Below are positions 54,206 to 64,000 of a DNA stretch of 64,000 nt, in pieces (position 1 is the first letter of the stretch; each line of letters starts with the position of its first letter). The notes beneath the pieces were generated by a model, which saw nothing but the letters and a program-made list of their open reading frames with translations, had not been told where the DNA came from and ran no database searches. The DNA comes from Terriglobia bacterium. Its GTDB lineage: Bacteria; Acidobacteriota; Terriglobia; Versatilivoradales; Versatilivoraceae. A program made the translations under genes and the position numbers. The stretch is taken from positions 773,136-837,135 of the forward strand of contig OX638355.1 in NCBI GenBank assembly GCA_951813285.1. The letters are read 5' to 3'.

Positions 54206-57200
54206 TCACTCCTTTTCGGCGGTTCCCGGCGCTTCTCCACCCGGCACCGCCCATCCCTCCGACAGCACCTCGGCCTGTTCCAGGACGGTGCGGGTCGCCT
54301 TCTCCTGCTTGTCGGGCGGATAGCCGTGCTTGCGCAGGATGCGCTTGACCAGCCGGCGCAGGTTGGCCCGGATGTTCTCGCGCAGCGTCCAGTCGATGGT
54401 GACATTGCCCCTGACGGTTTCGACCAGCTCGCGGGCGATGTCGCGCAGAGTCTCGTCGCCCAGGACCTGGACCGCGCTGTCGTTGGTCTCCAGGGCGTCG
54501 TAGAAGGCCAGTTCCTCTTCCGACAGACCCAGCTCAACGCCGCGGGCGGCGGCTTCGCGCATCTCTCGGGCAAGCCGGATCAGCTCCTCGATCACCTGCG
54601 CGGCCTCGATGGCGCGGTTCTGGTAACGGCGAAGGGTCTGTTCCAGCATCTCTGCGAACGAGCGCGCCTGGACCACATTCTTGCGGCGGCGGGCGGCGAG
54701 TTCGCCCTTCAGCAGCTTCTGCAACAGTTCCACGGCCAAGTTGCGGCGCGGCATCCCCCGCACCTCGGCCAGGAACTCATCGGAAAGGATGGAGATGTCG
54801 GGCTTCTTCAGCCCGGCGGCGGCGAAGATGTCGATGACCCCCTCCGAGGCCACCGCCCGCGAGACGATCTGGCGCACGGCATGGTCCAACTCCTCCTGGG
54901 TACGCACTTCGGGTAAGCTGCGCTTGGCCAGCACCGATTGGACGGCCTGAAAGAAGGCCACGTCGTCGCGGATGCGTAGCGCGTCTTCGTGGGGAACGGC
55001 GAGCGCAAAGGCCTGGGAGAGCTCGCGCACCGCCCGCAAGCAGCGCTCCTTGCCGTTGTCCTGGGCCAGGATGTGCTCCTGGGCAGGAGGCAGCAGCCCC
55101 AGCCTTTCCGCCGGTGTGCCGGTGGTCCACTTCGACCGGTCGAACCCGTGGAAAAGACCGAGGCAGACCTCGTATTTCTCCAGCATCACCGCCACCGCTT
55201 CCGACTGATCGAGGGCCGTCTTGCCGGTGCCGCCGCTCTCGGTGTATGTTGCCAAAGCGCGTTTCAGCTCGTGGGCAAGGCCCAGGTAGTCGACCACCAG
55301 CCCGCCCGGCTTGTCCTTGAAGACCCGGTTGACGCGGGCGATGGCCTGCATCAGTCCATGGCCCCGCATGGGCTTGTCCACGTACATGGTGTGCAGGCTG
55401 GGGGCATCGAAGCCGGTCAGCCACATGTCGCGCACCAGTACGATCCTGAGCGGGTCGGTAGATTTGCGGAATCTTTTGGCCAGCCTTTCCCGCCTGGGCT
55501 TGTTGCGAATATGCGGCTGCCAGTCGAGTGGGTCGGTGGCGGAGCCGGTCATCACCACCTTGAGGCACCCCTTGTCGTCTTCCTCGCGATGCCAATCGGG
55601 GCGCAGGCGCGCCAGCTCGCGATAGAGGTCGATGCAGATGCGCCGGCTCATGCAGACGACCATGGCCTTGCCTTCCAGGGCTTCCAGGCGCTGCTCGAAA
55701 TGGGCAACGATGTCCCGGGCCACCAGCTTCAGGCGCTTTTCGGCGCCGACGATGGCCTCCAACTGGGCCCACCTGGTCTTGAGCCTCTCCTTGCGCTCCA
55801 CCTCCTCGCTCTCGGTGGCCTCCTCGAACCGCGGGTCGATGGTCGGCTTCTCTTTCTCGTCCAGCGCCAGCTTGGCGAGGCGGCTCTCGTAGTAGATGGG
55901 GACCGTCGCCTTGTCCTGGACCGCGCGCTGGATGTCGTAGATGCTGATGTAGTCTCCGAAGACGGCGCGGGTGTTGGCGTCCTGCAACTCGATGGGCGTC
56001 CCGGTGAAGCCGACGAAGGATGCCCGGGGCAGCGCGTCGCGCATGTGGCGGGCGAAGCCGTCGATAAAATCGTACTGACTGCGATGGGCTTCGTCGGCAA
56101 TGACCACGATGTTGCGGCGTTGGGAGAGCGCCGGGAAGGTATCGCCCTTCTCCTCGGGGAGGAATTTCTGGATGGTGGTGAACACCACCCCTCCGGCAGC
56201 CACCGAGAGCCTGCCACGCAGGTCGGCGCGGCTATCGGCCTGCGCCGGGGGCTGGCGCAAGAGGTCCCGGCAACGGGAGAAGGTGCCGAAGAGCTGGTCA
56301 TCCAGGTCGTTACGGTCGGTCAGCACCACCACGGTCGGGTTCTGCATGGCCGCCTCGCGGATGATGCGACCGGCGTAGAAGGCCATGGTCAGGCTCTTGC
56401 CCGAACCCTGGGTGTGCCAGACCACCCCGATGCGGCGGTCGCCGGGGTCGCCACCGGGCTTGCGGCCGGCCTGGTAGCGCCCGGGCTCATCGCCAATCTG
56501 AAGCTCGGCCGCGCGCAATGTCTCGTCGACTGCCACCTGGACCGCGTGGAACTGGTGATAGCCCGCCATCTTCTTGACCAGCGCCCCGCCGCCATCGTCC
56601 TCGAACACGATGAAGTCGCGGACCAACGGAAGAAATCGCTCCGGTTGGCAGATGCCTTCCAGCATCACCTGCAGCTCGGTCAGATGCGGGTCGGCCAGCG
56701 TCTCCCCGCTGATGGTGCGCCAGGGTTTGAACCACTCCCTCCCGGCGGTGAGCGTGCCCACCCGGGCCTCGACCCCGTCGGAGACCATGAGCATCTCGTT
56801 CATGGCGAACAGCCCGGGGAGCTCCGCCTTGTAGGTCTGAAGTTGCTGCCAGGCCGTCCAGAGGGTGGCGTCCTCATCCGCCGGGTTCTTGAGCTCGATG
56901 ATCCCCAGCGGCAGGCCATTGACAAACAGCACCACGTCGGGCCGGCGATTGTGCTGATTCTCGATAACGGTGAACTGGTTGACCGCCAGCCAATCGTTGC
57001 GGGCGGGTTCGTCGAAGTCGATGACCTGCACCTGCGCCCCGCGAATGGCGCCGTCGGCCGCCCGGTACTCCACGGTCACGCCCTCCACCAGCATCCGGTG
57101 AAAGGCACGGTTGCGGGCTTCCAGCGTGGCCCCCTCCGGTCGGACCAGCTTGCCAAAGGCATCCTCCAACGCGTCGGAGGGCAGGTGCGGGTTCAACCCG

Positions 57201-57367
57201 GCCAAGGCATCGCGCAGCCGCTTGGCCAGCACCACCTCGCCGTAATCGTTCCGCCCAGCACCCGGCGTATCGGGGGCGATGTCAGGTCCGTAGGCCACCT
57301 GCCAGCCAACGTTCGCCAGCCACTCGAGGGCGACCTGCTCGACGTCGGATTCGGTGAGGGTGGTCAT
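54206..57367 (-). CDS. hsdR: type I restriction endonuclease subunit R (HsdR)
   Basis: A 1053-residue protein. The nuclease domain has D144 in [10 protein letters not shown] and E158-x-K160 in IIELKNP (PD-ExK). The translocase domain has [13 protein letters not shown] as Walker A near 315 and [14 protein letters not shown] as the DEAD-box near 430, then further SF2 motifs. A long helical C-terminal part contacts the HsdM/HsdS core. It cleaves DNA at a distance after ATP-driven translocation. A large open frame exists on the opposite strand and is a shadow. It lies 274 bases from the KAP gene. Confidence 0.95.
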   Translation of the reverse strand: MTTLTESDVEQVALEWLANVGWQVAYGPDIAPDTPGAGRNDYGEVVLAKRLRDALAGLNPHLPSDALEDAFGKLVRPEGATLEARNRAFHRMLVEGVTVEYRAADGAIRGAQVQVIDFDEPARNDWLAVNQFTVIENQHNRRPDVVLFVNGLPLGIIELKNPADEDATLWTAWQQLQTYKAELPGLFAMNEMLMVSDGVEARVGTLTAGREWFKPWRTISGETLADPHLTELQVMLEGICQPERFLPLVRDFIVFEDDGGGALVKKMAGYHQFHAVQVAVDETLRAAELQIGDEPGRYQAGRKPGGDPGDRRIGVVWHTQGSGKSLTMAFYAGRIIREAAMQNPTVVVLTDRNDLDDQLFGTFSRCRDLLRQPPAQADSRADLRGRLSVAAGGVVFTTIQKFLPEEKGDTFPALSQRRNIVVIADEAHRSQYDFIDGFARHMRDALPRASFVGFTGTPIELQDANTRAVFGDYISIYDIQRAVQDKATVPIYYESRLAKLALDEKEKPTIDPRFEEATESEEVERKERLKTRWAQLEAIVGAEKRLKLVARDIVAHFEQRLEALEGKAMVVCMSRRICIDLYRELARLRPDWHREEDDKGCLKVVMTGSATDPLDWQPHIRNKPRRERLAKRFRKSTDPLRIVLVRDMWLTGFDAPSLHTMYVDKPMRGHGLMQAIARVNRVFKDKPGGLVVDYLGLAHELKRALATYTESGGTGKTALDQSEAVAVMLEKYEVCLGLFHGFDRSKWTTGTPAERLGLLPPAQEHILAQDNGKERCLRAVRELSQAFALAVPHEDALRIRDDVAFFQAVQSVLAKRSLPEVRTQEELDHAVRQIVSRAVASEGVIDIFAAAGLKKPDISILSDEFLAEVRGMPRRNLAVELLQKLLKGELAARRRKNVVQARSFAEMLEQTLRRYQNRAIEAAQVIEELIRLAREMREAAARGVELGLSEEELAFYDALETNDSAVQVLGDETLRDIARELVETVRGNVTIDWTLRENIRANLRRLVKRILRKHGYPPDKQEKATRTVLEQAEVLSEGWAVPGGEAPGTAEKE

Positions 57368-57641
57368 TTGCCTGCTTTTTCAATGAAGGGAATCGGACGA
57401 TGGGATCTTCGCTACCTGGGACCGACGGGCCTTGGCCTCGGCGACGGTCCTGACGCGGCTGGGATACGGTAATGATCCTGAAGTGTTCCAGGAGATGGGA
57501 TCTGGTGATCCCTTCAATTCGACGATTGATTCCCAGGTGTATTGAGTGATTGGGTGCCGAATATTGATGTTCCGGCTGGTGCTGGCCCGGCGAGCGCGGC
57601 TTGTCGCCCCCCCTAATTGTATTTGGTAATAACACCACGAA

Positions 57642-59114
57642 TCATGAATTCTTGTGTTCCGGCTCAGGCTCACCGACGAGGCTGGCGGATAGCAATTCAA
57701 GCCTCTGAACCGAATATCTGAATCCAATCCCGCTTGATCTAAAGAAGGATTCCCTAAATTGTCCAACCATCCCGATGACTCTCTGAGCGTGCTCATGATC
57801 CGGATCGCGTGATGCGTTGTCTGCCCCCTTGGCTTCAACCAGACTCTTATACCTCGTGAACAGTGGCGAACTGATGGGCTCCGAGGGCATCAGCCGAGCG
57901 AGTGCTTCTTCCTGAGCGGACACAATGATCGCGGCTTCAAACAGATAACGGTAATGCTTCCGTTGCAGAGGTTTTGTCTCCCACCGTTCAAACACCGCGT
58001 CCACAACCTCGAGATCCGAGACCTCGCCGCTGACGAACCGATGATAAAGGTCCGAGTCAATCGTCCGAACGATAAGCGCCACCGCTGCCGCCAGGACAAA
58101 AGACCTCTGGTCGTGGCGCAACGAGGCGAACACCAGCCCAAGGCGGTAGATGGCTTGCGCGATCCGTCGAAGACTGAGGGCGGGCGAGCTAAAGAACTCC
58201 TGCAACAAGTCTCGCACTGCTTCAAAGTCGTTGCGTGCGGCTTGGTCTTTGGTTCGTCCAAAGTATTCGTCGATCCGTATTGCATCGAGCATCGCATTGA
58301 TAAACGCTTTGCGTTCCGGGTCGGGAAGCCGGAAATCGACATCAAAGAACCGGCGCAAGTAACCCAAAGCATCAAAGTCGCCACCATAGAGAGCTTTGAT
58401 GGAATGCGCGAGCTCAGAGCGATTGACTGCCAGCACGAAGACGATACCGTCTACGGCGAACAAGTGCTTGGCGACCTCAAGAAGTTCGACAGCATACGAA
58501 GGGCGACATCGGTCCAACTCATCGATCACCACGATCAGGGGTCGATTGCCTCTGAATTTTGACACAGTGTCAGCCATGTCTTGCAGGGCGCTCCTGAACT
58601 GCTTGACCGACTTCTGTGCTTCTTGGTACTCGGACAGCCTCTTTTCGGCGTAGGACGCGAGTGCTTGACCAAATTCCTTTTCCAACAGTGCGTTGACATC
58701 CAAGATGCCTGCTGTTGCAACTCGAATCACACCCGGCACCGCTCGCCGAATCACTTCCTTCGCTACTCTCCTCGTAGTATCGATCTTTGTCGCCAACGTT
58801 TCATCCGTGTACCCTTTGAGCCCCTCCGTCAACTCGGTGGAGAGAGCGACGAAGGGGTCCCCGGAAAAGTCGGTCTCCCAGGCATTGAACCCGACAACGG
58901 GAAATTCTCGGTTGCGCAGGTACTGCGCCCAGATCCTGAGAAATGTGGTCTTGCCGTTTCCCCAAGCAGCATCGACCGCCAACACGCACGGACCTTCGAG
59001 AGAACCGACGAGGTGGGTGAGAACCTCCACCGACTCCTTTCGTCCGAGCAGGTCGTGCCTGAATGGATCGTCCTCGGGGACATCGATTTCGCGTGGTTGG
59101 ATGCGTATTCCCAT
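57642..59114 (-). CDS. KAP-family P-loop NTPase
   Basis: A 490-residue protein. Walker A is DAAWGNGKTTFLRIW (about 48-62), the KAP phrase VVGFNAWETDFSGDPF follows, and Walker B is LIVVIDELDRCRPSYAVELL (about 192-211) with the KAP RCRP extension, then EVAKHLFAVDGIVFVLAVNRSEL. There is no clear transmembrane pair between the Walker motifs, unlike Kidins220/PifA-type proteins. The KAP group includes PifA, which stops phage growth. Here it sits within the type I operon between hsdS and hsdR, seven bases after the hsdS stop, suggesting a role in the same defence unit (inference). Confidence 0.88.
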   Translation of the reverse strand: MGIRIQPREIDVPEDDPFRHDLLGRKESVEVLTHLVGSLEGPCVLAVDAAWGNGKTTFLRIWAQYLRNREFPVVGFNAWETDFSGDPFVALSTELTEGLKGYTDETLATKIDTTRRVAKEVIRRAVPGVIRVATAGILDVNALLEKEFGQALASYAEKRLSEYQEAQKSVKQFRSALQDMADTVSKFRGNRPLIVVIDELDRCRPSYAVELLEVAKHLFAVDGIVFVLAVNRSELAHSIKALYGGDFDALGYLRRFFDVDFRLPDPERKAFINAMLDAIRIDEYFGRTKDQAARNDFEAVRDLLQEFFSSPALSLRRIAQAIYRLGLVFASLRHDQRSFVLAAAVALIVRTIDSDLYHRFVSGEVSDLEVVDAVFERWETKPLQRKHYRYLFEAAIIVSAQEEALARLMPSEPISSPLFTRYKSLVEAKGADNASRDPDHEHAQRVIGMVGQFRESFFRSSGIGFRYSVQRLELLSASLVGEPEPEHKNS

Positions 59115-59121
59115 GTTGGTT

Positions 59122-60837
59122 CTAGCGTGCCAACAAAGACACTGCTTCGAGAGGTGCGATATCCTTTATCCGTATCTCCCCCAACATCAGCTTCGGCAGC
59201 AGCGTGTCGCGCAGGGCGGTGAGGGTGCGGGATTCTGCAGAGTTTGCGACCACGCGGGCGCGGAGGGTGTCTGCCTGCTTTCTAAAGGCATCCACGAGAT
59301 TGCAGGTTGGAACGACAAGAGAGAATTCGCTTAGCACCTTGGCGTTAAGACTCACACGAGTCGTACCCCCGCCTCGTCCCCTCACGAGTTCCCAGTACGC
59401 GTCCGAACGCAGCCAGAATTGGAGAAGACGAGCGTAGTGCTTTCGCACAGGGCGGAAGCGAATCAGATAGGAAGCAAAGACAGCTTGCCGCCCCTCCTCT
59501 ATCATGCACCCGTGGCCCGGATCCGCCATGCGTGCGATCAGTATATCGCCGTCAAGCAGACGGTACTTGTCAAAATCCTTTGAGCTGATGTCACAGTAGG
59601 GCACCGATTCCCATTCAATCCACGCCCCCTTATTGATGTCGGTGATCCGAAGAAACTTGGCACCCGTTGGTTCTTTCTTTGCGGACGCCGTGTAGCCATA
59701 TTCGGGTTTATTGCACAAGTCCCCCAACGTCCTCACCTCCCACCCCGCCGGAATCGGACCCAGTTCGGAGTCCACGAAGCTGTCCGGGAACACAGCGGCA
59801 ATGTTGGGGTCCATGCTGTCGAGATAGGCGCGGGCGGGTTCGATGGTCCAATCGCTCCTCCCTTGTGGGTAAGCCGTTTCGTGATGTTTGAGGGTCGCTT
59901 TGGCACGGACGGGGTCGAAGTCGACGAACCAGGACTTGAACAGCGCCCGAGCCGTCTCCTCCAGCGTCTCGTTCATCCGCCGGTTGAGTTCGATCTTGTC
60001 GTCGAGCGTGCCCAGGACATGGGCGATGGAGCGCTGTTCTTGAATCGGTGGAACCAATATTCCTATCTGTCGGAGCTCTCTCTGCTTTATTCCAACAACA
60101 GTAGTGCCGCTTGCTCTCGCACGCAGTTGGTCCTGAACAGGTGCAGATTGCATTAGGAACTTCAAAAACCGATTGTTGAGGATCCCGGGCTTTCCTCGCA
60201 GAAGGATAAGTCGTTGTGCCAGAGCAACGCGCTGTCGGCCAAGTTGTGCTACTTCTCCCAATGGTGCCTCAGTCGTTACTAGGACATCTCCCATTCGGGG
60301 AAGGCCACGTCGCATCCAAGAGTCATACTCTTCAATAGCAATGAACTCCGTTGGTGTCTTGATTCGTCCTCCCTTTACAACTTTGGCAGTGATGAGCGGG
60401 ATCCCAGAAGGTGTCTTTCGAGGGGTCTTCCCTCGGTAATCGATTATGGCCGCCATACAATTCTCTAGCCGATAGTTAACCCAATCACCCAGCACAACTG
60501 AACTTCTCCCCTCGAATGGCTCGCCACTCCTCTCCACCAAAACTACATGCTCCGCCTCGATCTGCTTGCGGAACTGTTCCGGGACTTCATCCCAGACAAA
60601 CAGATCCACCCGGAACGGTAGGTCGCTTTCCTCAAAGGCTTCCCTGAGATTCGAGACTCGGCCGGTTTGCTCTGGAGCTGCAAAGACCACCAAATCCAGG
60701 TCGGACTCCGGACGCGCCGTCCACTTGATGCGGGAACCGTAGACCCAAGCTGTGGTGTTCGGCAGGTGGCTTGCGAGCAACGCCAGAACGGTCTTGCGCT
60801 GGTTCGTTGTGATGTCGATGGGCCGGTCTAGTCCCAT
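59122..60837 (-). CDS. hsdS: MNT nucleotidyltransferase - HsdS specificity subunit fusion
   Basis: A 571-residue protein. Residues 1 to about 105 are a minimal nucleotidyltransferase: WVYGSRIKWTARPESDLDLV with G34-S35-R36 and D46/D48, and a third Asp at 78 in FRVDLF. Residues about 115-571 are HsdS with two target-recognition domains (about 117-245 and 360-500). A central conserved region VPPIQEQRSIAHVLGTLDDK then ALFKSWFVDFDP, and a C-terminal coiled segment ending LRDTLLPKLMLGEIRI, separate them. The catalytic triad of the MNT part is complete, so it should be active on ATP. The HEPN gene immediately upstream overlaps by ten bases, as in a HEPN/MNT pair. The antitoxin is thereby fused to the DNA-binding subunit. 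Confidence 0.88.
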   Translation of the reverse strand: MGLDRPIDITTNQRKTVLALLASHLPNTTAWVYGSRIKWTARPESDLDLVVFAAPEQTGRVSNLREAFEESDLPFRVDLFVWDEVPEQFRKQIEAEHVVLVERSGEPFEGRSSVVLGDWVNYRLENCMAAIIDYRGKTPRKTPSGIPLITAKVVKGGRIKTPTEFIAIEEYDSWMRRGLPRMGDVLVTTEAPLGEVAQLGRQRVALAQRLILLRGKPGILNNRFLKFLMQSAPVQDQLRARASGTTVVGIKQRELRQIGILVPPIQEQRSIAHVLGTLDDKIELNRRMNETLEETARALFKSWFVDFDPVRAKATLKHHETAYPQGRSDWTIEPARAYLDSMDPNIAAVFPDSFVDSELGPIPAGWEVRTLGDLCNKPEYGYTASAKKEPTGAKFLRITDINKGAWIEWESVPYCDISSKDFDKYRLLDGDILIARMADPGHGCMIEEGRQAVFASYLIRFRPVRKHYARLLQFWLRSDAYWELVRGRGGGTTRVSLNAKVLSEFSLVVPTCNLVDAFRKQADTLRARVVANSAESRTLTALRDTLLPKLMLGEIRIKDIAPLEAVSLLAR

Positions 60838-61244
60838 GTTTCTCCGGTCATGGTCTGGTAGAGGCCGATGGCGTCGTCAATGAAGTCGCCCATAATATCC
60901 AGACAGGCTTGCGCCTTTTCGCCACTGTAATCGTGAGCCGTACCGATACGTGCGTCGACGTATCCAAACCATTCATCCAGCGGCGCGGCAAACAGAGAGT
61001 TCTCATGAGCCAGTCGGAAAACACCTCTGGGACTGTTGGGCGCGTCCGCGAGGGCCAATTCTTCAGTCAGGTATCGTTTCAACACCTTCCACAGGCAGTC
61101 AAAGCAGGTTTCAAAACGCTGAATGACCGACTCAGCGATCGCTTCTTGGATCAACTCAGGCAGGGAAGCGTCAGATTGCCGGTAATTTTCGTATTGCTCC
61201 TCAAGACGCTTAAGGGCCATCTGAAACTTGTCGTATTCGATCAC
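60828..61244 (-). CDS. HEPN protein (HI0074/HepT-like), probable toxin
   Basis: A 138-residue all-helical protein of the nucleotidyltransferase substrate-binding type: RFETCFDCLWKVLKRYL and the RIGTAHDYSGE stretch, where Arg99 and His104 form an Rx4H motif. In HEPN/MNT systems the HEPN protein is an RNase toxin or MNT substrate and the MNT protein AMPylates or binds it. It is 63 bases after the small ORF stop and its stop overlaps the start of the MNT-HsdS gene. Confidence 0.85.
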   Translation of the reverse strand: MIEYDKFQMALKRLEEQYENYRQSDASLPELIQEAIAESVIQRFETCFDCLWKVLKRYLTEELALADAPNSPRGVFRLAHENSLFAAPLDEWFGYVDARIGTAHDYSGEKAQACLDIMGDFIDDAIGLYQTMTGETWD

Positions 61245-61306
61245 GGCTCATGCCTCCGATCCTTTACGTCCAGGCCAAAGTAAACACCCATAGACGCCAC
61301 GCCACA

Positions 61307-61552
61307 TCAATTGGACTCCCGGAGAAACGCCAGAGCGCCCACGATTTCCTCGTCAGCAGGCATTTCTTCGGACTGCATTGCCGGCTCCAGGTGGCGACCC
61401 TGCCAGTCTTTCTTACCGCGGTTCAATTGCACCTTGACCACCGCGATCCCTTCGGGCGATACATCATCGAAACCCTCTTCATAGCCGTTCACGACTACGC
61501 GCAGGTCAGCCGGATAGGTTCTTAGAATTCGGATCAGATCCTGTACCGTCAT
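61307..61552 (-). CDS. small conserved protein coupled to hsdM
   Basis: An 81-residue protein that starts with the ATG at 61552, overlapping the hsdM stop as ATGA. It reads [20 protein letters not shown] then [21 protein letters not shown] recall similar short frames with GYExGFDD in restriction and phage contexts, but no function. An upstream frame extension to 61636 runs in hsdM and is not coding. Confidence 0.65.
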   Translation of the reverse strand: MTVQDLIRILRTYPADLRVVVNGYEEGFDDVSPEGIAVVKVQLNRGKKDWQGRHLEPAMQSEEMPADEEIVGALAFLRESN

Positions 61553-63171
61553 TTGTCGCCTCCGAACCCAAGCCTCGTAAGGTTCACCTCGATGGCCGCG
61601 TCCAACTTCCTGGCCTCGGCCTGTTGCTTCCGCCACTGGGAGGACAAGCGCTTCATCTTGTCTTCGAATGGCTCGCCGTCGTCTTCTTGGGCCTCCGCCT
61701 CGACGTAGCGGCCGGGGGTGAGCACGTGGCCGTGCTTGCGGACCTCATCCAGGGTGGCGCTCTTGCAGAAGCCCGGAACGTCCTTGTACTTGTCGGCGCC
61801 ACCCTCATCCTGGCCCTCTTCCTTCGAGGGTGCGGGAGCACGGTTGCGCCAGGCGTGGTAGGTTTCGGCGATGCGGGCAATGTCCTCGTCGGTCAACTCG
61901 CGGTGGGTGCGGTCCACCATGCGGCCGAGCTTCCTTGCATCGATGAACAGGATCTCACCGCTCCGCTCACGTCGGCGCGCCAGAAACCACAGGCAGGCGG
62001 GGATCTGGGTGGAGTAGAAGAGTTGGCCCGGCAGAGCCACCATGCAGTCCACCAGGTTGGCCTCGATCAGGGACCTGCGGATATTTCCCTCATTCGACTG
62101 GCTTGACGACATGGAGCCGTTGGCCAGCACGAAGCCGGCCGCGCCGGCGGGCGACAGGTGGTGGACCATGTGCTGCACCCAGGCGAAGTTGGCGTTGCCC
62201 TTGGGTGGGACGCCGTATTGCCAGCGCTGGTCCTGGGTGAGCCGCTGGCCGCCCCAGTCGGAGACGTTGAAGGGTGGATTGGCCAGGATGAAGTCGGCTT
62301 TGAGGTCGGGATGGCGGTCGTTGTGAAAGCTGTCGCCGTGGGCGATCTGGCCCTCGATGCCGCGAATGGCCAGGTTCATCTTGGCCAGTCGCCAGGTGGT
62401 GTAGTTGGATTCCTGGCCGTAGATGGAGATGTCGGCCCTGGCCTGTCCGCCGTTGCCGTTGCCGCTGGCGTGGGCCCGGATGAACTCAACCGACTGCACG
62501 AACATGCCGGAGGAACCGCAGCAGGGATCGTACACGCGGCCCCGCCAGGGCTCCAGCATCTGGACCAGCAGCTTGACCACGCAGCGCGGGGTGTAGAATT
62601 CGCCGCCCTTCTTGCCCTCGGCGCTGGCGAACTGGGACAGGAAGTATTCGTAGACGCGGCCCAGCACGTCCTTGGATTGGGCTTCCTTGTCTCCCACCCG
62701 GATGTTGCTGACGAGGTCGATGAGCTGGCCGAGCCGTTGCTTGTCGAGCGACGGGCGGGCGTAGTCCTTGGGCAGCACGTCCTTGAGCGCCAGGTTGTCG
62801 CGCTCGATGCCGGCCATGGCGCCGTCGACAAGCTGGCCGACGGTCGGCTGGCGGGCCTGGGCCTTCAGATTCGCCCAGCGTGCTTCCGGCGGCACCCAGA
62901 AGATGTTTTCGGCAATGTACTCGTCGCGGTCCTCGGCGGCCTCGCTGCCCCATTCGGCCAGAACCGCCGCATGGCGCTCCTCGAAGGCATCGGAGATGTA
63001 TTTCAGAAAGATGAGGCCCAGGACGACGTGCTTGTACTCGGCCGCGTCCATGCTGCCGCGCAGGGCGTCCGCCATCTTCCAAAGCTGGGCCTCGTAGCCC
63101 ATGGTGGCGCCGTTGCCACCGGGGGTTGCGTCCGCGGGGGAGCGCGTTTTTCCCGTTTGTGCTCTTGCCAT
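61549..63171 (-). CDS. hsdM: type I restriction-modification subunit M (HsdM)
   Basis: A 540-residue N6-adenine methyltransferase. The N-terminal helical domain ([23 protein letters not shown]) is followed by the SAM loop [15 protein letters not shown] (a variant of PxCGxGG) and the catalytic NPPF in [15 protein letters not shown]. The order and length are standard. It transfers methyl groups to the HsdS-recognised adenine and protects self DNA. It is the first gene of the operon, with the small ORF, HEPN, MNT-HsdS, KAP and HsdR downstream. Confidence 0.95.
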   Translation of the reverse strand: MARAQTGKTRSPADATPGGNGATMGYEAQLWKMADALRGSMDAAEYKHVVLGLIFLKYISDAFEERHAAVLAEWGSEAAEDRDEYIAENIFWVPPEARWANLKAQARQPTVGQLVDGAMAGIERDNLALKDVLPKDYARPSLDKQRLGQLIDLVSNIRVGDKEAQSKDVLGRVYEYFLSQFASAEGKKGGEFYTPRCVVKLLVQMLEPWRGRVYDPCCGSSGMFVQSVEFIRAHASGNGNGGQARADISIYGQESNYTTWRLAKMNLAIRGIEGQIAHGDSFHNDRHPDLKADFILANPPFNVSDWGGQRLTQDQRWQYGVPPKGNANFAWVQHMVHHLSPAGAAGFVLANGSMSSSQSNEGNIRRSLIEANLVDCMVALPGQLFYSTQIPACLWFLARRRERSGEILFIDARKLGRMVDRTHRELTDEDIARIAETYHAWRNRAPAPSKEEGQDEGGADKYKDVPGFCKSATLDEVRKHGHVLTPGRYVEAEAQEDDGEPFEDKMKRLSSQWRKQQAEARKLDAAIEVNLTRLGFGGDK

Positions 63172-63293
63172 GGTCTCCTTTTCCTCAGGCTATCGATGCG
63201 TCGTCAGTGGGAGATGTCGGTGCCATGGCCCGAATGTCAGCCCAGGACCTCCAGCGAGTGAGGGTGCGTATTCTACCTTGCCGTCGGAGAACT

Positions 63294-63977
63294 TCAGGTC
63301 GTTACCTCACACGGCTTCAGGCGCATATTGCCGAAGGTCAGAGCGCCCTCAAACACACTCACTTCAACCGCTGGGGAGGTAAATCGAGTGGGCAACGCCG
63401 TCCCATGACCTACCATGACGCTATAAGCAGAAGTCCAGTTCGTTCCTGATGCAATGACCTCATACACCGCGCCGCACAGGGTGATGCTGAGGACACGGCC
63501 GTCAAAGCTGAAAGTCATCTCAGTGTCTTTAGAGATCTCCGAAAGTGCCGCGCGAAGCTTACGCTTAAGAGTACGAGCATACTCGCGGTCGACGTAACAT
63601 TTTGGTCGCGCCTCGTAATCCCGCATGTGCCGCACAAACGGGATGAGGTCCCAGTAAAGCTCTCCTTCCACGAACCAAGCCGGCAGGGGCTCCAGGTGCG
63701 ACCGATGCGGCTTAAGGGCATAGCTTATCCAGGCCGCAGCCTCACGGGCACTTCCAAGATTCGGAGGAATCTCATAGTCGACAAGACCAAGAGTGCGCTT
63801 GGTTTGGAGAATGCCCCTGAGGAGGACCACGGTCTAAAAGTACCTATTGATCCCCGAGGAGGCGACCAAGTCGAGAACATTGAACTTGAACCCGACGGTT
63901 TCCATTCCGATTCGAGGCTTGCGGCGCTCGAAGCCTATCTCGATCAGGGAGGCAAGTGTTGGGCAAAGATCGCTCAT
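63294..63977 (-). pseudogene. unknown gene interrupted by an in-frame TAG
   Basis: Two pieces lie in the same reading frame. The first (ATG 63977) reads SLIEIGFERRKPRIGMETVG, FNVLDLVASSGINRYF, then TAG at 63834-63836. The second continues TVVLLRGILQTKRTLGLVDY and runs 178 residues to the stop at 63294. Reading across the stop gives one coherent protein of about 227 residues with no family I recognise. It is either a point-mutated pseudogene, a sequence error, or amber readthrough. A GTG at 63830 could start the distal part alone. It lies upstream of hsdM on the same strand. Confidence 0.5.
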
Positions 63978-64000
63978 TTCTCAACCCTTCTTCCGGCGGC

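Noticed and set aside
54989..57472. 827-codon open frame antisense to hsdR
   Set aside because: It mirrors the third-position GC bias of hsdR, has no domain match and lies wholly within a well-supported gene on the other strand.

Overview
The window reads as chromosomal DNA of a GC-rich, Gram-negative-type bacterium. Many predicted products carry lipoprotein or Tat signals, and the gene set includes an S46 peptidase, TPR plus carboxypeptidase-regulatory proteins, PhyH dioxygenases, sialidase-like and TIM-barrel hydrolases, DUF1080 and a MerR/Der/SurE housekeeping block. That mix resembles Acidobacteriota or similar uncultured lineages. This is an inference from gene content; no rRNA is present to test it.

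Layout. 0-3.3 kb: a tetraheme NapC/NirT-type quinol dehydrogenase beside an octaheme HAO-family cytochrome lipoprotein (a nitrogen-oxide or hydroxylamine redox pair), then an NHL propeller. 3.5-13.2 kb: a DUF433/truncated DUF5615 pair, a zinc alcohol dehydrogenase, a divergent Nramp-like transporter, an MsrP-like molybdoenzyme flanked by two copies of a hairpin repeat, a PD-(D/E)xK-like protein, an S46 peptidase, an M23 peptidase fragment and a PhyH dioxygenase. 13.2-20.6 kb: housekeeping genes (two tRNA-Pro flanking surE, merR, der, queC, cysE). 20.6-26.3 kb: DUF1080, a 141-bp repeat array, bioA, a TolB-like propeller and a 3-methyladenine glycosylase. 26.3-34.3 kb: gene debris, a CmoB-like methyltransferase, a YfhO membrane protein, a mannonate-dehydratase-like enzyme, phosphatases and more debris. 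34.3-38.3 kb: an HAD phosphatase, a pentapeptide-repeat membrane protein, an AAA ATPase and a remnant of a type III restriction helicase. 38.4-52.9 kb: an acyl-CoA synthetase/ACP/PlsC fusion, an IDH-family enzyme, a ThiO-like oxidase, and a set of exported hydrolases (two related Tat TIM-barrel proteins, a CehA-like PHP protein and a double sialidase-like lipoprotein). 52.9-64 kb: a toxin-antitoxin and restriction island.

The most interesting system is the type I restriction-modification locus at 54.2-63.2 kb, transcribed on the minus strand as hsdM, a small coupled ORF, a HEPN protein, hsdS, a KAP-family NTPase and hsdR. Its HsdS carries an N-terminal nucleotidyltransferase (MNT) domain with intact GSR...SDLDL and distal Asp motifs. 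The gene immediately upstream, overlapping by 10 nt, encodes the matching HEPN partner with an Rx4H motif. The antitoxin half of a HEPN/MNT toxin-antitoxin pair therefore seems to be fused to the DNA-specificity subunit of the restriction enzyme. This suggests a toxin that is held inactive by assembly of the restriction complex, with a KAP NTPase in the same operon. VapBC, an orphan HicB and fragments of another PIN system lie directly downstream.

Intergenic DNA is rich in repeats: hairpin elements near 6.7 and 8.1 kb, a tandem array near 21.4-22.0 kb, long perfect inverted repeats near 41.1-41.3 and 51.0-51.1 kb, and dispersed GAAGGGCCAC-type repeats. Several short gene remnants lie near these or near operon junctions, which indicates frequent rearrangement.
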